DNA of 64,000 nucleotides from Cytophagales bacterium (GCA_004293815.1 RDZD01000014.1:60179-124178), one strand, 5' to 3'; numbered from the stretch's first letter, positions 7,852 to 18,313 are shown. The notes: generated by a model from the sequence alone, not told the origin. Translations and numbers: made by a program.

Positions 7852-8833
7852 AAAAGGTATTGTTGCAAAACCACTATTATTTTGTTGCCTCTTGATGATG
7901 AGTTTTGTTGCACTCGGACAGAACTATTTATCCAGAAAGGAGATTATTGTAGTATGGAAAGACACTGAAATTCCAGAGCTGACTATTTATAGAGCCAAGG
8001 ATAGCGTTCATCTATTCTGGCCCTATTCACGACTATTTTTGAAAGAAGTGGCTTTGCCTAATTACCAAGCTGCTTTGCAACAAAAAACAGCGGACACAAG
8101 TTCTTATCGCTACTTTTGGCAACCTCTGACTCCTTACTTACGTGGTGTGGAGCGTGTGTATTGGGTGGGAGAGGGGCTTTTTGAGCACGTCAATCCGTCT
8201 TTCTTTGCGCTGAGTAAACGTCGCTATTTAGCTCAAAAACACTTATTTATATTTGGAAAAAAATCAAAAGAACCACCACTATTTCAAGCGAAGAACTATC
8301 ATGCAAACGACTGGGGCTGTGCTGCAAAATTGCATTATACATCGCGAGAAATTGGGCTACTTCGAGAACAAGCTCAAAAGCATGGTATAAAGGCCAATGA
8401 GAATTGGGCGGCAGAGTCTCATTTTTTGCATTTTTCCACACACAGCGAAGAGGTTTTTGACCCTGAAGGGCGAACACAATACATGCTTTTGGGCTGCGAT
8501 AGCATACAACAGGCAGCTTTCACTAATTTTATAGAAAATAGTCAGCTCAGACTTTGCGAACACGTTTTTTTGTCGTCTTGCGAAAGCGGTTGGGGCGGAC
8601 TAGAGGAGGAAAAGAGTTTTTTGAATTTGCTGCAACAAAAAGGGGTTCGGCGTGTGCTGGCCAGTACCAGTACTGTAAATGATCGGGTGGCTTTTTTATG
8701 GAGTAGTTTTTTTTATAAATGTTTGTTTATCAACCATAACTACTACAAAAGCATTCGTAAAACCCAAAAGAAGTTAAGCAAAAGCTATCACTCACCCACA
8801 GATTGGGCAGCATTTTCGCTTTGGGAGTTTTAG
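7832..8833 (+). CDS. exported stand-alone CHAT (caspase-like) protein
   Basis: A 333-residue protein with a signal peptide: residues about 12-29 are hydrophobic and end in VALGQ. The rest resembles a CHAT domain, the caspase-related cysteine-peptidase fold. The expected dyad is visible: His204 in LHFSTHSEEV (usual form ATHG) and Cys250 in FLSSCESGWGG (usual form LSACETG). The typical G-V-R-R-V-L-A-S-T strand and the terminal W-A-A-F follow. Unlike most CHAT proteins it has no TPR repeats; the region before the domain (about residues 30-190) is unrecognised. The start overlaps the preceding gene. Substrate and partners are unknown; export suggests action in the periplasm or at the surface. Proteolytic activity is inferred from the dyad only. 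Confidence 0.75.
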   Translation: MNWKPSRKGIVAKPLLFCCLLMMSFVALGQNYLSRKEIIVVWKDTEIPELTIYRAKDSVHLFWPYSRLFLKEVALPNYQAALQQKTADTSSYRYFWQPLTPYLRGVERVYWVGEGLFEHVNPSFFALSKRRYLAQKHLFIFGKKSKEPPLFQAKNYHANDWGCAAKLHYTSREIGLLREQAQKHGIKANENWAAESHFLHFSTHSEEVFDPEGRTQYMLLGCDSIQQAAFTNFIENSQLRLCEHVFLSSCESGWGGLEEEKSFLNLLQQKGVRRVLASTSTVNDRVAFLWSSFFYKCLFINHNYYKSIRKTQKKLSKSYHSPTDWAAFSLWEF

Positions 8834-8879
8834 AAATGACAAATTTTGTTATCTTCTAAAAAAGTTCTGAGTATAAAAA

Positions 8880-8914
8880 CAGAAATAGGTCAGTTATTCA
8901 CTGACCTATTTCTG
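8880..8914. terminator. terminator between convergent CHAT and giant T9SS genes
   Basis: A perfect 15-base inverted repeat (8880-8894 and 8900-8914) with a 5-base loop. On the minus strand it is followed by a T run, so it mainly terminates the giant gene ending at 8941. It lies in the 107-base gap between the convergent genes. Confidence 0.85.
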
Positions 8915-8940
8915 AAAAGAGGCTGACACAAAGTTTTAAA

Positions 8941-11900
8941 CTATTCCAAGACAATTTTCTTGATAAAGTTCTTGCCGTTACTTATTATTTTCAAGAAGTA
9001 AGTACCCTTACTCAAATGTTCGAGATTGATAACTTCTTGCATAGCATTGGCTTTTACTTCGCTTTGTTTGAGGAATAACTCGCGACCAAGTAAATCTACG
9101 ATTGAGATAGAGGCTGTTTTTGCCAATGCTTCGTCCTGAAGCCTCAACTTAAAGATGCCTGTACTTGGGTTAGGGAACAACTCAAACAAAGTTTCTGAAA
9201 GCTCCGATTGCTCAACCGTATTTGGTGCAGATGCCAAACCTAAACCAGCACAGAACGATGTTTGTACCACTTTAGGCGTTCTGCCTTTATAAATACTCAC
9301 ATCTACCCGAAGCTCTAGGCTGGGGTCTGTGCTAGACATCATAAAGACATTTCCATTCTTGGAATACAAAATATTTGAGCCAGAACGCTCCACTCTTAGC
9401 ACATCGCCAGGGAGTGCAAAGCCGAGTGATGAGGAGTACACTCCATTCTCACAGATTTTAATCTGGCCGCCAGCATAGTTGATGCCATAGTTTATCCAAA
9501 GGTCGTCTTCGCCAATGTTCAAGTTAGAAAGCCCTATGGTATAAAATGTGCTACCATTCACTTCGTCTATATGGAACTCTACCCAGCCATTATCGTCTGG
9601 CAACAGACGGTTTCTAGAAGCTGCACCTGAGTTCCAGAGACCATACAATGGCAGGGTTCTTTGTAAACCATACTCAATGGGCGTTACGCCTACCAGATCT
9701 TCCCAAACTACTGCATTACCAATCTCAAAATCTTTAAAGACAAATCCACCAGCAGCATCTTCTACGAATACGTTGTAGAAACCAGCATCTAAGCCGCTTA
9801 TTCCAGTCAAATCACTAGAACCAGTACTCCAGTTAGCTGTATAAGGTGCTGTGCCGCCCGAAATGTCTAAGTCAATTGAGCCAGAAGTGGCCAGACCACA
9901 ATCTGTTGGCGTTACCTTGCCACGGATACGTAGCGGGTAGCAGAATGAGGTGCGCAATACGGGGGTAGAACCTTTCAATATCAGTGCGTTTACTGAAACG
10001 GTTTGGCTTGGGTCTGTGAGTGTGCTGTGGAATAACACGCCATTGCGGTAGTAATTGATTGTACCACCTTCACGACTTACTCGCAAGCGTTCGCCACTGG
10101 TTACAGGCCCTACAGGAATGGTGATACCAGCCTCGCGTATAGCCAAGCTTCCCGAAACGTTCACTAGGCCATACTCTGCGGTAAGCAAACTACCAATACC
10201 CAAATCAAAGCTGTTTAAACCTATAGCGTAGCCATGCCCAGTAGCAATAGGCTCTACGGTGAATTCTACCCAGCCGTCTTCAAATGAGTTAAGTGTGTTC
10301 CTAGAAATTGCTCCACTTGTCCAGCCACGTGTAGAGGCCACTTTGGTCAGTTTACCTTGAGCATCTGATACAGCACCCTCCAAGATTTCCCAAATGATGT
10401 CAGAGCCTACAGTATAGGTCTGAACAATGACATCTCCATAAGCATCAGTAAACGTCAGTGTATACTCGCCTGGAGTCAAAGCATCAATAGAGTCTGCTGT
10501 TGAGCTGGTGCTGAGTGTACTTGCGCCAGTAGACCATACATAATTGTAGTTAGGGTAACCGAATTCTACATTGGCTACAATTTTACCACTTGGTGGGCCA
10601 GAGCAGCTAGAGTTACTTATAACCACTGGTGCTATCAACGGTTTAGCGCGGAATGAGGCACAAACCCTAGGAATATCGCCAGCTAGAATAGATGCGTCAA
10701 TGACTGCACTCAAGCTAGGATCTGTGGCTGAAGTGTGTACCGTTGTACCGTTTACTTTATAAACGATGTTGGCACCCACACGCTCTATGCGAAGCATATC
10801 GCCTAAATTTACCGCGCCGTAATCCAATACAACACCGCCCATTTCCATGACTTTCAAGTTGCCGCCTGCAAAATAGAAGCCGTAGCCAATAGAAGTTTCT
10901 GTTTCGTTGGTATTGCCATTAGACAAGCCCAGAACAAAGAATTCTTCACCAGGCAGTTCGTCTATTGTGGTAGACAACCAGCCGTCTGTAAATGGAGCCA
11001 AAACATTGTGAGAAGCCGCACCTGCATTAAAAGAGGCCGATGAGGATGTTTTTATCAACTCCTGAGTAGAAGCTTCATAATCGGTATTCACTTTGTCTAC
11101 CCAAACAACAGTTCCCGAAGTCAAGCCACGAGGCGCAGACGTTACACCTAAACACACTGAGTTATTCACAACCACAGTATAAGTGCCAGGCATAGAGGTT
11201 TCATAAGTACTAGAAGTAGCACCTGCTATGTCTAAACCATTCCGCTTCCATTGATAGCTTGTGCCCACTTCTGCTGGTATGACCACTGCTGTCAGCGTTT
11301 GGGTGCTGCCGTAACAAATGACGCTATCTGGCGAGCTGATAGACACCGTGCAGAGGTCTGGACAGTCATCTACTGTTACCAGAACTGCCGTACGCGAAGC
11401 ACTTGCACAACCTGCCAGCGTGGATTGAACGTAGTAGGTGGTGCTTGTCATTAAAACAGGAGATGTAAAGGTAGATCCAACACCCAAAAGCGTACCGCCT
11501 GATGCGGCGTTATACCACTCAAAGCCAGCTCCTGACGTGGTGCTAGATGCTGACAAAGTGGCCGTGTTACCATCGCAAATGGTTATACCAGAAGCTGTTG
11601 CGTTGCTAGGTATTGGATTGATAACTAAAGTAGCTCCAGCAGAAACTCCCGTACAGCCTGAGGCAATGTTTGTAATTTCTACGGTATAAACACCTGCCAG
11701 TGAGGCTGTGTAGCTAGAAGCTGTTGCGCCGCCAATGGTCACACCGTCTTTTTTCCAAACAAAGCTCATTCCTGAGGTAGGTGAAGCATTCAGGATAACA
11801 GAACCTCCCGTACATAGGGTGAGAGAGCCAGAAGCTGTAATGACTGCTACAGGTTTGGGGTTAACAGTTACATTGATGACGTTGCTGGTATCAGAACAAA

Positions 11901-14900
11901 GTGTCACATTGTTGGTCACAATCAAGCTATGAAGCCCACTGCTTGCGGCTGTATAAGAAGATGAGGTAGCACCTGCGATGCTGGATGCTCCACTCAACCA
12001 TTGATAGCTCATGCCGGCTACAGGAGTTGTGCTCAAGCCCACATTACCGCCTTCGCAGAAGGTGGTAGGTTCACCTGCCGCAATTGTGGCAGAAGGGACT
12101 GGGTTTACCACAATCACAACGGCTGGAGATTCTCCAGAGCAGCCTGTTGCTGTATTGGTAACCACTACTGTATAAGAACCAGCGGCAGTAACATTGACAC
12201 TAGAAGCAGTGGCTAAAGGAATCACAACACCGTCTTTCTTCCATTGGAACATTACTCCCGAAGTGATAGAGGACGTTAAAGTAGCAGAATTACCATCACA
12301 AATGGTCGTAGCTCCTGTCGCAATGATTGTAGGTGCAGGATTTGGATTGACTGTGATGTTTACAACTGCAGAAGGTGTGCTACTGCAAAGGGTGCTTGTA
12401 CTTGTAACCACCACGCTGTAGCTTCCGCTTGTTGTAGCATTGTATGTAGCACCTGTAGCTCCTCCTATCAAAACAGCATCTTTGTACCACTGATACGTCA
12501 CTCCCAAGGCAGGCGTAGCGGTCAGTGTAACAGAGCTGCCCGCGCAAAAGATTGTAGTTCCAAGCGCACTTGCACCCGCCACAGGCAAAGGATTGACATT
12601 GACCACAACTTCGGTTCTTGAACTTGTGCAAGAGCCAGAAGTAACCGAAACCCAGTAGGAGGTGGTTGTGGTGAGTGTAGGTGTAGTAAAAGACGCGCCC
12701 GTAAAGAGCAGAGTACCACCCGATGCTGCATTATACCAATTATAGACAGGGGACGTAGCACCGCTCGCAGCGGTCAGCGTTGTGTTGGTATTGAAGCAGA
12801 TAGAAGTACCTGAAGCCGTAGGAGCGGAGATAGTTCCTATATTAACCGTGACAGCTGTTCTGGTTGCGCTCGTACATCCTGCAGAGCTTACTTCCACGTA
12901 ATAGGTGGCTGCAGCAAATAATACAGGGGTGGTGTAAGATGCTGAGCTGCTCAAAAGTGTGCCGCCTGTGGGTGCATCATACCAAGCAAAGCTTGGAGAA
13001 GCAGCTCCGCTAGAAGCAGTGAGTGTAGCCGTGTTGCCTGCACATATAGTTGTGCTGCTGGCTGTTGGTGCAGCAGGAACAGGATTAACGGTTATAGTCA
13101 CTATTCCTGATTCAGCACTACAAGAAGGAGGTCCTACGGTAGAAATCACTACGGTATAATTGCCAGAAGTCGTAGCCAAATAAGTTCCGCTAGTAGATCC
13201 TGCAATGTTTACACCGTCTTTTTTCCACTGATAGGTAACCCCTGTGCTTGGTGAGGCTGTGAGTAGGACACTGCCGCCAGCACAAATAGTACCAGAACTA
13301 GGGCTTATAGAGGCAGAAGTACCCGAAACAACATTAACCACAACTTCTGTGCGGCTACTTTCGCAAGAACCGCCATTTACAGACACCCAGAAAGAGGTTG
13401 TAGAAGCGAGTGAGGTTGTTGTGTAAGGGTTGCCTGTAAAGAGCAGAGTGCCGCCAGTAGCCGCACTATACCACTGGTAGGTTGGAGAACCAAGAGCACT
13501 AGAGGCTGTTAATGTGGCAGTATTACCTGCGCAAATGGTAGGTGGTGTAGATACTGTAGGTGCGGCTGGGGAGCTGATTGTAACCACAACCTCTTCACGA
13601 GCAGAAGGGCAGCCAGCAGCAGTAACCTGTACCCAGTAGCTTGTAGTCGAAGACAAAGGTGGAGTTGTGAAAGGCGACCCAATACCTAAAAGTGCTCCGC
13701 CTGTTGGGGCATCATACCAAGCTATCATACCAGGTACAGCCGTAGCGGCGAGTGTGGCTGTTTCGCCAGGACAAATAGATACGTCTGGTGAGGTGGGTTT
13801 CGCTGGTGTTGATTTTACTGTAACCACTTCTGCGGGCGACTCTTTGCTGCAGCCATTGATGGCATCGGTGGCCACTACCGTATAGCTGCCAGAAGATGTT
13901 ACTACCAACTCGGCACCAGTGGCACCAGAAATCAATAAACCATCTTTTTTCCACTGCAAACTAACACCTGTGGCAGGCGAGGCAAATAATTTGACGCTAT
14001 CACCAGTACAGAATGTGGTGACACCACCAGGAGTAATGGAAGGATCTGGTGGAATACCGTTTACAACCGCCACAACAGCAGAAGTAGCACTGCAACCTGT
14101 AGCTGTAATGGTGGTTACCACTTGGTAGTTACCCGATGTCGTAGCCGTGTAAGTACTGCTGGTAGCTCCGCCTATAGGTACGGCATCTTTCCTCCACTGA
14201 TAACTTACACCTGATGAAGGGGAAGCCGTTAGTAGCACCGAGCCAGCAGGTGGACACAGATACTGTGTTGTACTGGGTGATATACTGGGTGTAGGCAAAG
14301 GATTGACCGTTACGGTTATAGCGTTAGAGGTATTCTTACAACCATTTGACGTGTTGGTAACTTCCAGTGTATAAACACCTGATGTATTTGCTGTGTAATT
14401 GGCAGCTGTGGCTCCGCCAATATTCACACCATCGCGCTTCCATTGGTAGGTTACGCCCGAGGCTGTGGAGTTTAATGTAACGCTTCCACCCGAGCAGAAC
14501 GTGATGGGGCCACCCGCAGCAATACTCACCGAAGGGCTTGGAAACACGCTAATATAGTCTGCTTTGGTTTCTACGATAGAGCCGTTTACAGTCAGAGAGA
14601 CTGTTTTTGTTCCGTTTGTAGAATAAGTTACAACATGAGGGCCTGCGCCTGTAGCTGTGGCAGGGCTTGCACCTGCACCAAAGTTCCATGAGTAGCTTGA
14701 TATACTTCCCGTCGAGGTGTTGGTAAAAGTTACAGACTCTCCCACACACACAGAGGTAGGGCTAGCAGTAAAGTTGGCTACCACACCGCCTGGTGCTTGT
14801 AACTCAAAGTTGTCTATAGCGCAACCCGCAGCAGTTACACCATTGTCTGCTTTAAACAAATACCTAAAGGCTACATCGGCTGTTCCTGCTAAGAAAGATA

Positions 14901-17900
14901 CATTAAAGCTTCGTTCAGTGTATGTGGTGGCATAAGGCGCATCGGATGTTCCTCCAAAATGGACAGTTCCCGAAGGGAATCCTGGCGCGCCCGCATCTGT
15001 AGCCATGGTTCTTGTATACCAAGTACCTCCCGTGGCAGTGCCTAGTTGTGTCCAAGTGTCGCCTTTGTTGGTAGAGTATTGAACAATAAAGCCGTCGTAG
15101 TTGGATTCAGACCTATATTTGGTTCTAAACCTAAGGGTGTATGTACCGGCCGCACTCATGTTGAAGTTGGGCGAACAAAGCCAAGAATCTGTGCCGTTGA
15201 CATAGTTGGCATCGGTTAAGCCCAACACCCAAGCGTTAGGGGCGGAGAGAGTACCATCTTTGCCCGCAATGGCAGAAGAACCTCTTTGAAAGGGTGTACC
15301 GTTAGTCTGGTCTGAGCCAAAGTCTAGCAAATTCACATCAAAGTTACCACCATCCACTGGTAAGTAAGGAGGTGTTTTGTCTGGTAAGACATGAATATAG
15401 TCTGTTTTTGTGTCTGTCAGTGAGCCATTAATGGTCAAACTTACCGTTTTTAGGCCAGGCGTAGAGTAAGTTACGTTATGAGGCCCTACGCCTGTGGCAG
15501 TGGCTGGTGTTGCGCCTGCGCCGAAGTTCCAACTCCAAGAAGTGGCAGCCAGAGAGGCATCGCTAAATGTAACAGTTTTGGTTGTGTAGATAAGACGCTT
15601 ATTGGCGGCAAAACTAGGGGTAGGATTGGCGAATATATCCGAAGTAAAAAGCCCTCTGCCGTGTGTAGCTACTGCCACTAAGTTGTCTGATGAGCGAATT
15701 TGGAGCATTTCGCAACGAGTGTTGGCCAATCCAGTGCTTGAGGGACCCCAGTCTGGCACTGCCACAGAAATATCATCTATAGACCAAACACCAACCTCTG
15801 TAGCCACAAGCACCTTGTTGGGGTCTGCGGGACTCATCAAAGCCCAGTTGATGGGCATGTCGGGAAGATCACCAGTTTTGTTTACCCAAGTAGTACCGCC
15901 ATTGGTAGTGAGCCAAACTCTATTAACACCATAGCTAGAATAGGTAACGATGATATGATTATCGGATGGACCTATTGCAATACAATTGATATAGGCCGAC
16001 GGGAGTGTATTTGAGGGATCCATATCTGTAGAGGTAGGCGTAGTGCCTGTGTGTGCATTATCCAATCGGCGAATATTGCCGTTGCTACCTGCCACAAACA
16101 CACGGTTAGCGGTGTGTTGCGAGACTGTAATGGCTGTGGGTGTGGAACCAAGCGTTCCTGTGGATACATTGTCTGTTTCAGTAGGAGTACCGCTGACATT
16201 GTTAATTCGGTAAAGGTTGTTAGTGCTTTGTGAGCAATAAAGATTATCTCCCAAATTATCATAGTCTGTGGGGTTAATAAACAGACCACCACTAGAACCT
16301 AACATAGATGAAAACGATGTTCCGCCGTTTGTGGAGCGGTAATAGTTGTTATTGACATAAGAGGTCACCTGATAGAGGAAGTTGTCTTGATCAATATGAC
16401 AAAATGCTCCATCACCGCCTGTAACTTCTATTGTAGAATTGACACCAGCAGTTGTGAACTTATGCGAGCCGTTGTCTTGCGCACCCGCCAAAAAGTAGTT
16501 GCTACCAGTAGTATTTCTCATAGCGCAAGCATAAAACTGGGTAACGTTATAGTCTTTGTTGCGCTCCACAAATGAAGGAGCTGTCACACTTGTATTGCCC
16601 ACATTGCTAGAGTAGTGTATACCACCATCATTTCCAAAAAGACATTCGTTGGGTGAGCCTGGGCGGAAGGCCATAGCGTGTTGGTCTGCATGAACGTAGG
16701 GCTTACAAGCTCCTGTCCAGTAGGTAACGCAAGACCATGTGGAGCCACCATCAATGGTGCGGTGTACGTCAATACCACCCGCAAGAACTAAGTTGGGGTT
16801 AGTTGGTCCCACTTGCAAAATCAAATCGTACCAAGATTGTCCTCTGGTGAAATGTGTGCCAGCAGGTGCGCAACTACCTTGCTCCAAATAAAGGGGAATA
16901 GTTACCGATGTTGGCCAAGTGAGGCCTCCATCGCTCGATTTACGAAACCATTGAATATTACCGCCGCCACTTTCTGCGATAGCATAAACAATGTTGGCAT
17001 CGGAGGGTGCGCAAGCCACTTCTACTCGTCCGCCACCCGTACCGCCGGGATTGATAGCTGTGCCAAAGGCTGCACCAGTAGCATCTGTAGAGCGGTGAAT
17101 AGTGCCGTTATCACGAGCCGCTATGATGGTGCCAGAGGCTGTAATCTCTAAATCCATGAATGCTCCTGATGTGCCTGTAGGTGTTGTCCAAGTGGTACCG
17201 CCATCTGTAGAGCGGCGTAAACCACTGTTGGTGGCAGCCAAGACAATGCCTGTGCTGGTTACAGCCAAATCATTGACATAAAAAAACACAGTGGTTGTCG
17301 TAGAGCCTAATTGTGCCCAAGTGGTACCGCCGTTGGTTGTTTTCCAGATACCGCGTCCTCGTTGAGCATCTCCGTTGCCGAAGCCCTCACCTGTACCCAC
17401 ATAAAAAATATTGGTGTTAGAAGGGTCGTGAGCAATAGAAGCCACGGCGATATTATCCCAAAAATCATTTATTTTCTGCCAAGAAGTTGTAGCAGATGTT
17501 ACATCGTCGTTGTACCATAAGCCGCCACCTACGCCTCCAGCCCATACTTTTTTCTTGAGAGGGTCGTTAGGGTCCCACATGATGGCGCGAGTACGGCCAC
17601 CTACGTTATTTGAGCCTCTTTCTTGCCAAGTTACACCTGGTAGTGCGCCGTAAGTCATTAAATCATCACGGGCATCTTGCATCGCCTTAAAGCGTTTTTG
17701 TGTAGGAGCATAGCCAAGAGAAGGATCAGTCCAGCGTACTTTGTCATGCAACATAGCCAAATCAGGACGATCATACTTTGGCAGTTCTTTGATGATACTG
17801 TATTCTACTCTCGAGAGCTTGGTGTAAGGGTGGTTGTTTAGATATTCTGTCCACGCTTTTTCTCTGACGTACGGGTCTGAAGATGCCATGGCTTTCTTGG

Positions 17901-18246
17901 GGTAGTGCGCTTTGGCATAGGCTATCTCGTCAAAGTTGGCTAAGTCTGAGTTGGTCAGAATGGTAATATCTTTACCTATTTTTTTTCTGACTTCTTCAAT
18001 TTTTTGTTTGTCACTTTGACTGGGTTGGTATTCGTCACTGTTGTGCGTCTTATTCTCAAAAGCTGTGTTAGGAACACTAATTTGGCTTTGTTGAGAATTG
18101 TTTTTTGAAAGCCTAAGTTCTGTAGAAGAATTTTCAGACTCAAAAAAATAAGGCACATAAAACAGAGAACCCAACATCAAAACCAAAGCTCCAATCAACA
18201 CGGCGGCTAATCGGAATGACTGGTTATTGGGGGAAGAATAATTCAT
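8941..18246 (-). CDS. giant multidomain surface/secreted protein with T9SS sorting domain
   Basis: A 3101-residue exported protein. Order by approximate residue: 12-35 signal/anchor segment; 205-870 beta-propeller with many Asp-box (BNR) motifs of the form S/T-x-D/N-G-G-x-T-W, as in sialidase/VPS10-like folds; 870-955 PKD domain; 960-1150 jelly-roll (MAM-like) region; 1155-1235 second PKD; 1237-2378 fourteen Ig-like modules of about 80 residues, each with one Cys near its start and Q-W-K/Y in the middle; 2379-3002 three about 150-residue lectin (ConA-like) modules separated by two SprB-like repeats; 3022-3101 T9SS type A sorting domain (FELFPNPSTG start, basic end). It is probably carried across the outer membrane by the type IX system and attached or released. 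Adhesin or glycan binding is likely; enzymatic activity is uncertain. Confidence 0.9.
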   Translation of the reverse strand: MNYSSPNNQSFRLAAVLIGALVLMLGSLFYVPYFFESENSSTELRLSKNNSQQSQISVPNTAFENKTHNSDEYQPSQSDKQKIEEVRKKIGKDITILTNSDLANFDEIAYAKAHYPKKAMASSDPYVREKAWTEYLNNHPYTKLSRVEYSIIKELPKYDRPDLAMLHDKVRWTDPSLGYAPTQKRFKAMQDARDDLMTYGALPGVTWQERGSNNVGGRTRAIMWDPNDPLKKKVWAGGVGGGLWYNDDVTSATTSWQKINDFWDNIAVASIAHDPSNTNIFYVGTGEGFGNGDAQRGRGIWKTTNGGTTWAQLGSTTTTVFFYVNDLAVTSTGIVLAATNSGLRRSTDGGTTWTTPTGTSGAFMDLEITASGTIIAARDNGTIHRSTDATGAAFGTAINPGGTGGGRVEVACAPSDANIVYAIAESGGGNIQWFRKSSDGGLTWPTSVTIPLYLEQGSCAPAGTHFTRGQSWYDLILQVGPTNPNLVLAGGIDVHRTIDGGSTWSCVTYWTGACKPYVHADQHAMAFRPGSPNECLFGNDGGIHYSSNVGNTSVTAPSFVERNKDYNVTQFYACAMRNTTGSNYFLAGAQDNGSHKFTTAGVNSTIEVTGGDGAFCHIDQDNFLYQVTSYVNNNYYRSTNGGTSFSSMLGSSGGLFINPTDYDNLGDNLYCSQSTNNLYRINNVSGTPTETDNVSTGTLGSTPTAITVSQHTANRVFVAGSNGNIRRLDNAHTGTTPTSTDMDPSNTLPSAYINCIAIGPSDNHIIVTYSSYGVNRVWLTTNGGTTWVNKTGDLPDMPINWALMSPADPNKVLVATEVGVWSIDDISVAVPDWGPSSTGLANTRCEMLQIRSSDNLVAVATHGRGLFTSDIFANPTPSFAANKRLIYTTKTVTFSDASLAATSWSWNFGAGATPATATGVGPHNVTYSTPGLKTVSLTINGSLTDTKTDYIHVLPDKTPPYLPVDGGNFDVNLLDFGSDQTNGTPFQRGSSAIAGKDGTLSAPNAWVLGLTDANYVNGTDSWLCSPNFNMSAAGTYTLRFRTKYRSESNYDGFIVQYSTNKGDTWTQLGTATGGTWYTRTMATDAGAPGFPSGTVHFGGTSDAPYATTYTERSFNVSFLAGTADVAFRYLFKADNGVTAAGCAIDNFELQAPGGVVANFTASPTSVCVGESVTFTNTSTGSISSYSWNFGAGASPATATGAGPHVVTYSTNGTKTVSLTVNGSIVETKADYISVFPSPSVSIAAGGPITFCSGGSVTLNSTASGVTYQWKRDGVNIGGATAANYTANTSGVYTLEVTNTSNGCKNTSNAITVTVNPLPTPSISPSTTQYLCPPAGSVLLTASPSSGVSYQWRKDAVPIGGATSSTYTATTSGNYQVVTTITATGCSATSAVVAVVNGIPPDPSITPGGVTTFCTGDSVKLFASPATGVSLQWKKDGLLISGATGAELVVTSSGSYTVVATDAINGCSKESPAEVVTVKSTPAKPTSPDVSICPGETATLAATAVPGMIAWYDAPTGGALLGIGSPFTTPPLSSTTSYWVQVTAAGCPSAREEVVVTISSPAAPTVSTPPTICAGNTATLTASSALGSPTYQWYSAATGGTLLFTGNPYTTTSLASTTSFWVSVNGGSCESSRTEVVVNVVSGTSASISPSSGTICAGGSVLLTASPSTGVTYQWKKDGVNIAGSTSGTYLATTSGNYTVVISTVGPPSCSAESGIVTITVNPVPAAPTASSTTICAGNTATLTASSGAASPSFAWYDAPTGGTLLSSSASYTTPVLFAAATYYVEVSSAGCTSATRTAVTVNIGTISAPTASGTSICFNTNTTLTAASGATSPVYNWYNAASGGTLLFTGASFTTPTLTTTTSYWVSVTSGSCTSSRTEVVVNVNPLPVAGASALGTTIFCAGSSVTLTATPALGVTYQWYKDAVLIGGATGATYNATTSGSYSVVVTSTSTLCSSTPSAVVNITVNPNPAPTIIATGATTICDGNSATLTSSITSGVMFQWKKDGVVIPLATASSVNVTAAGSYTVVVTNTATGCSGESPAVVIVVNPVPSATIAAGEPTTFCEGGNVGLSTTPVAGMSYQWLSGASSIAGATSSSYTAASSGLHSLIVTNNVTLCSDTSNVINVTVNPKPVAVITASGSLTLCTGGSVILNASPTSGMSFVWKKDGVTIGGATASSYTASLAGVYTVEITNIASGCTGVSAGATLVINPIPSNATASGITICDGNTATLSASSTTSGAGFEWYNAASGGTLLGVGSTFTSPVLMTSTTYYVQSTLAGCASASRTAVLVTVDDCPDLCTVSISSPDSVICYGSTQTLTAVVIPAEVGTSYQWKRNGLDIAGATSSTYETSMPGTYTVVVNNSVCLGVTSAPRGLTSGTVVWVDKVNTDYEASTQELIKTSSSASFNAGAASHNVLAPFTDGWLSTTIDELPGEEFFVLGLSNGNTNETETSIGYGFYFAGGNLKVMEMGGVVLDYGAVNLGDMLRIERVGANIVYKVNGTTVHTSATDPSLSAVIDASILAGDIPRVCASFRAKPLIAPVVISNSSCSGPPSGKIVANVEFGYPNYNYVWSTGASTLSTSSTADSIDALTPGEYTLTFTDAYGDVIVQTYTVGSDIIWEILEGAVSDAQGKLTKVASTRGWTSGAISRNTLNSFEDGWVEFTVEPIATGHGYAIGLNSFDLGIGSLLTAEYGLVNVSGSLAIREAGITIPVGPVTSGERLRVSREGGTINYYRNGVLFHSTLTDPSQTVSVNALILKGSTPVLRTSFCYPLRIRGKVTPTDCGLATSGSIDLDISGGTAPYTANWSTGSSDLTGISGLDAGFYNVFVEDAAGGFVFKDFEIGNAVVWEDLVGVTPIEYGLQRTLPLYGLWNSGAASRNRLLPDDNGWVEFHIDEVNGSTFYTIGLSNLNIGEDDLWINYGINYAGGQIKICENGVYSSSLGFALPGDVLRVERSGSNILYSKNGNVFMMSSTDPSLELRVDVSIYKGRTPKVVQTSFCAGLGLASAPNTVEQSELSETLFELFPNPSTGIFKLRLQDEALAKTASISIVDLLGRELFLKQSEVKANAMQEVINLEHLSKGTYFLKIISNGKNFIKKIVLE
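9240..11110 (-). repeat. triplicated lectin-like modules within the giant gene
   Basis: Three protein-level repeats of about 150 residues, encoded at about 11110-10640, 10400-9950 and 9720-9240. Each has a D-G-W near the start, a G-L-S/N segment, a G-x-x-L-R-V/I-x-R-x-G segment, and a T-D-P-S segment followed by a Cys-containing end. Two shorter SprB-like repeats with W-S-T-G separate them. The copies are clearly diverged at DNA level. Confidence 0.75.
11110..14540 (-). repeat. array of 14 Ig-like modules within the giant gene
   Basis: Fourteen tandem protein modules of about 75-85 residues. Two subtypes occur: one with Q-W-K-K-D-G and G-A-T, and one with W-Y-x-A-x-(S/T)-G-G. The modules are degenerate at DNA level, so this is an ancient protein array and not a CRISPR or a recent tandem expansion. 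Confidence 0.8.
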
Positions 18247-18313
18247 AGGAGAGCACGAATTAAAAGTGGTTGATAAAAAGGCTTTGATTAATAGTTTAGT
18301 ATACTGCTGGGCA

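Noticed and set aside
11110..14540. CRISPR-like or recent DNA tandem repeats in the giant gene
   Set aside because: Repeats exist at protein level only, about 80 residues long and strongly diverged in DNA; there are no short identical repeats with spacers.
9548..17520. Many antisense open frames within the giant gene
   Set aside because: They mirror the biased codons of the Thr/Ser/Gly-rich repeats and encode no recognisable protein.
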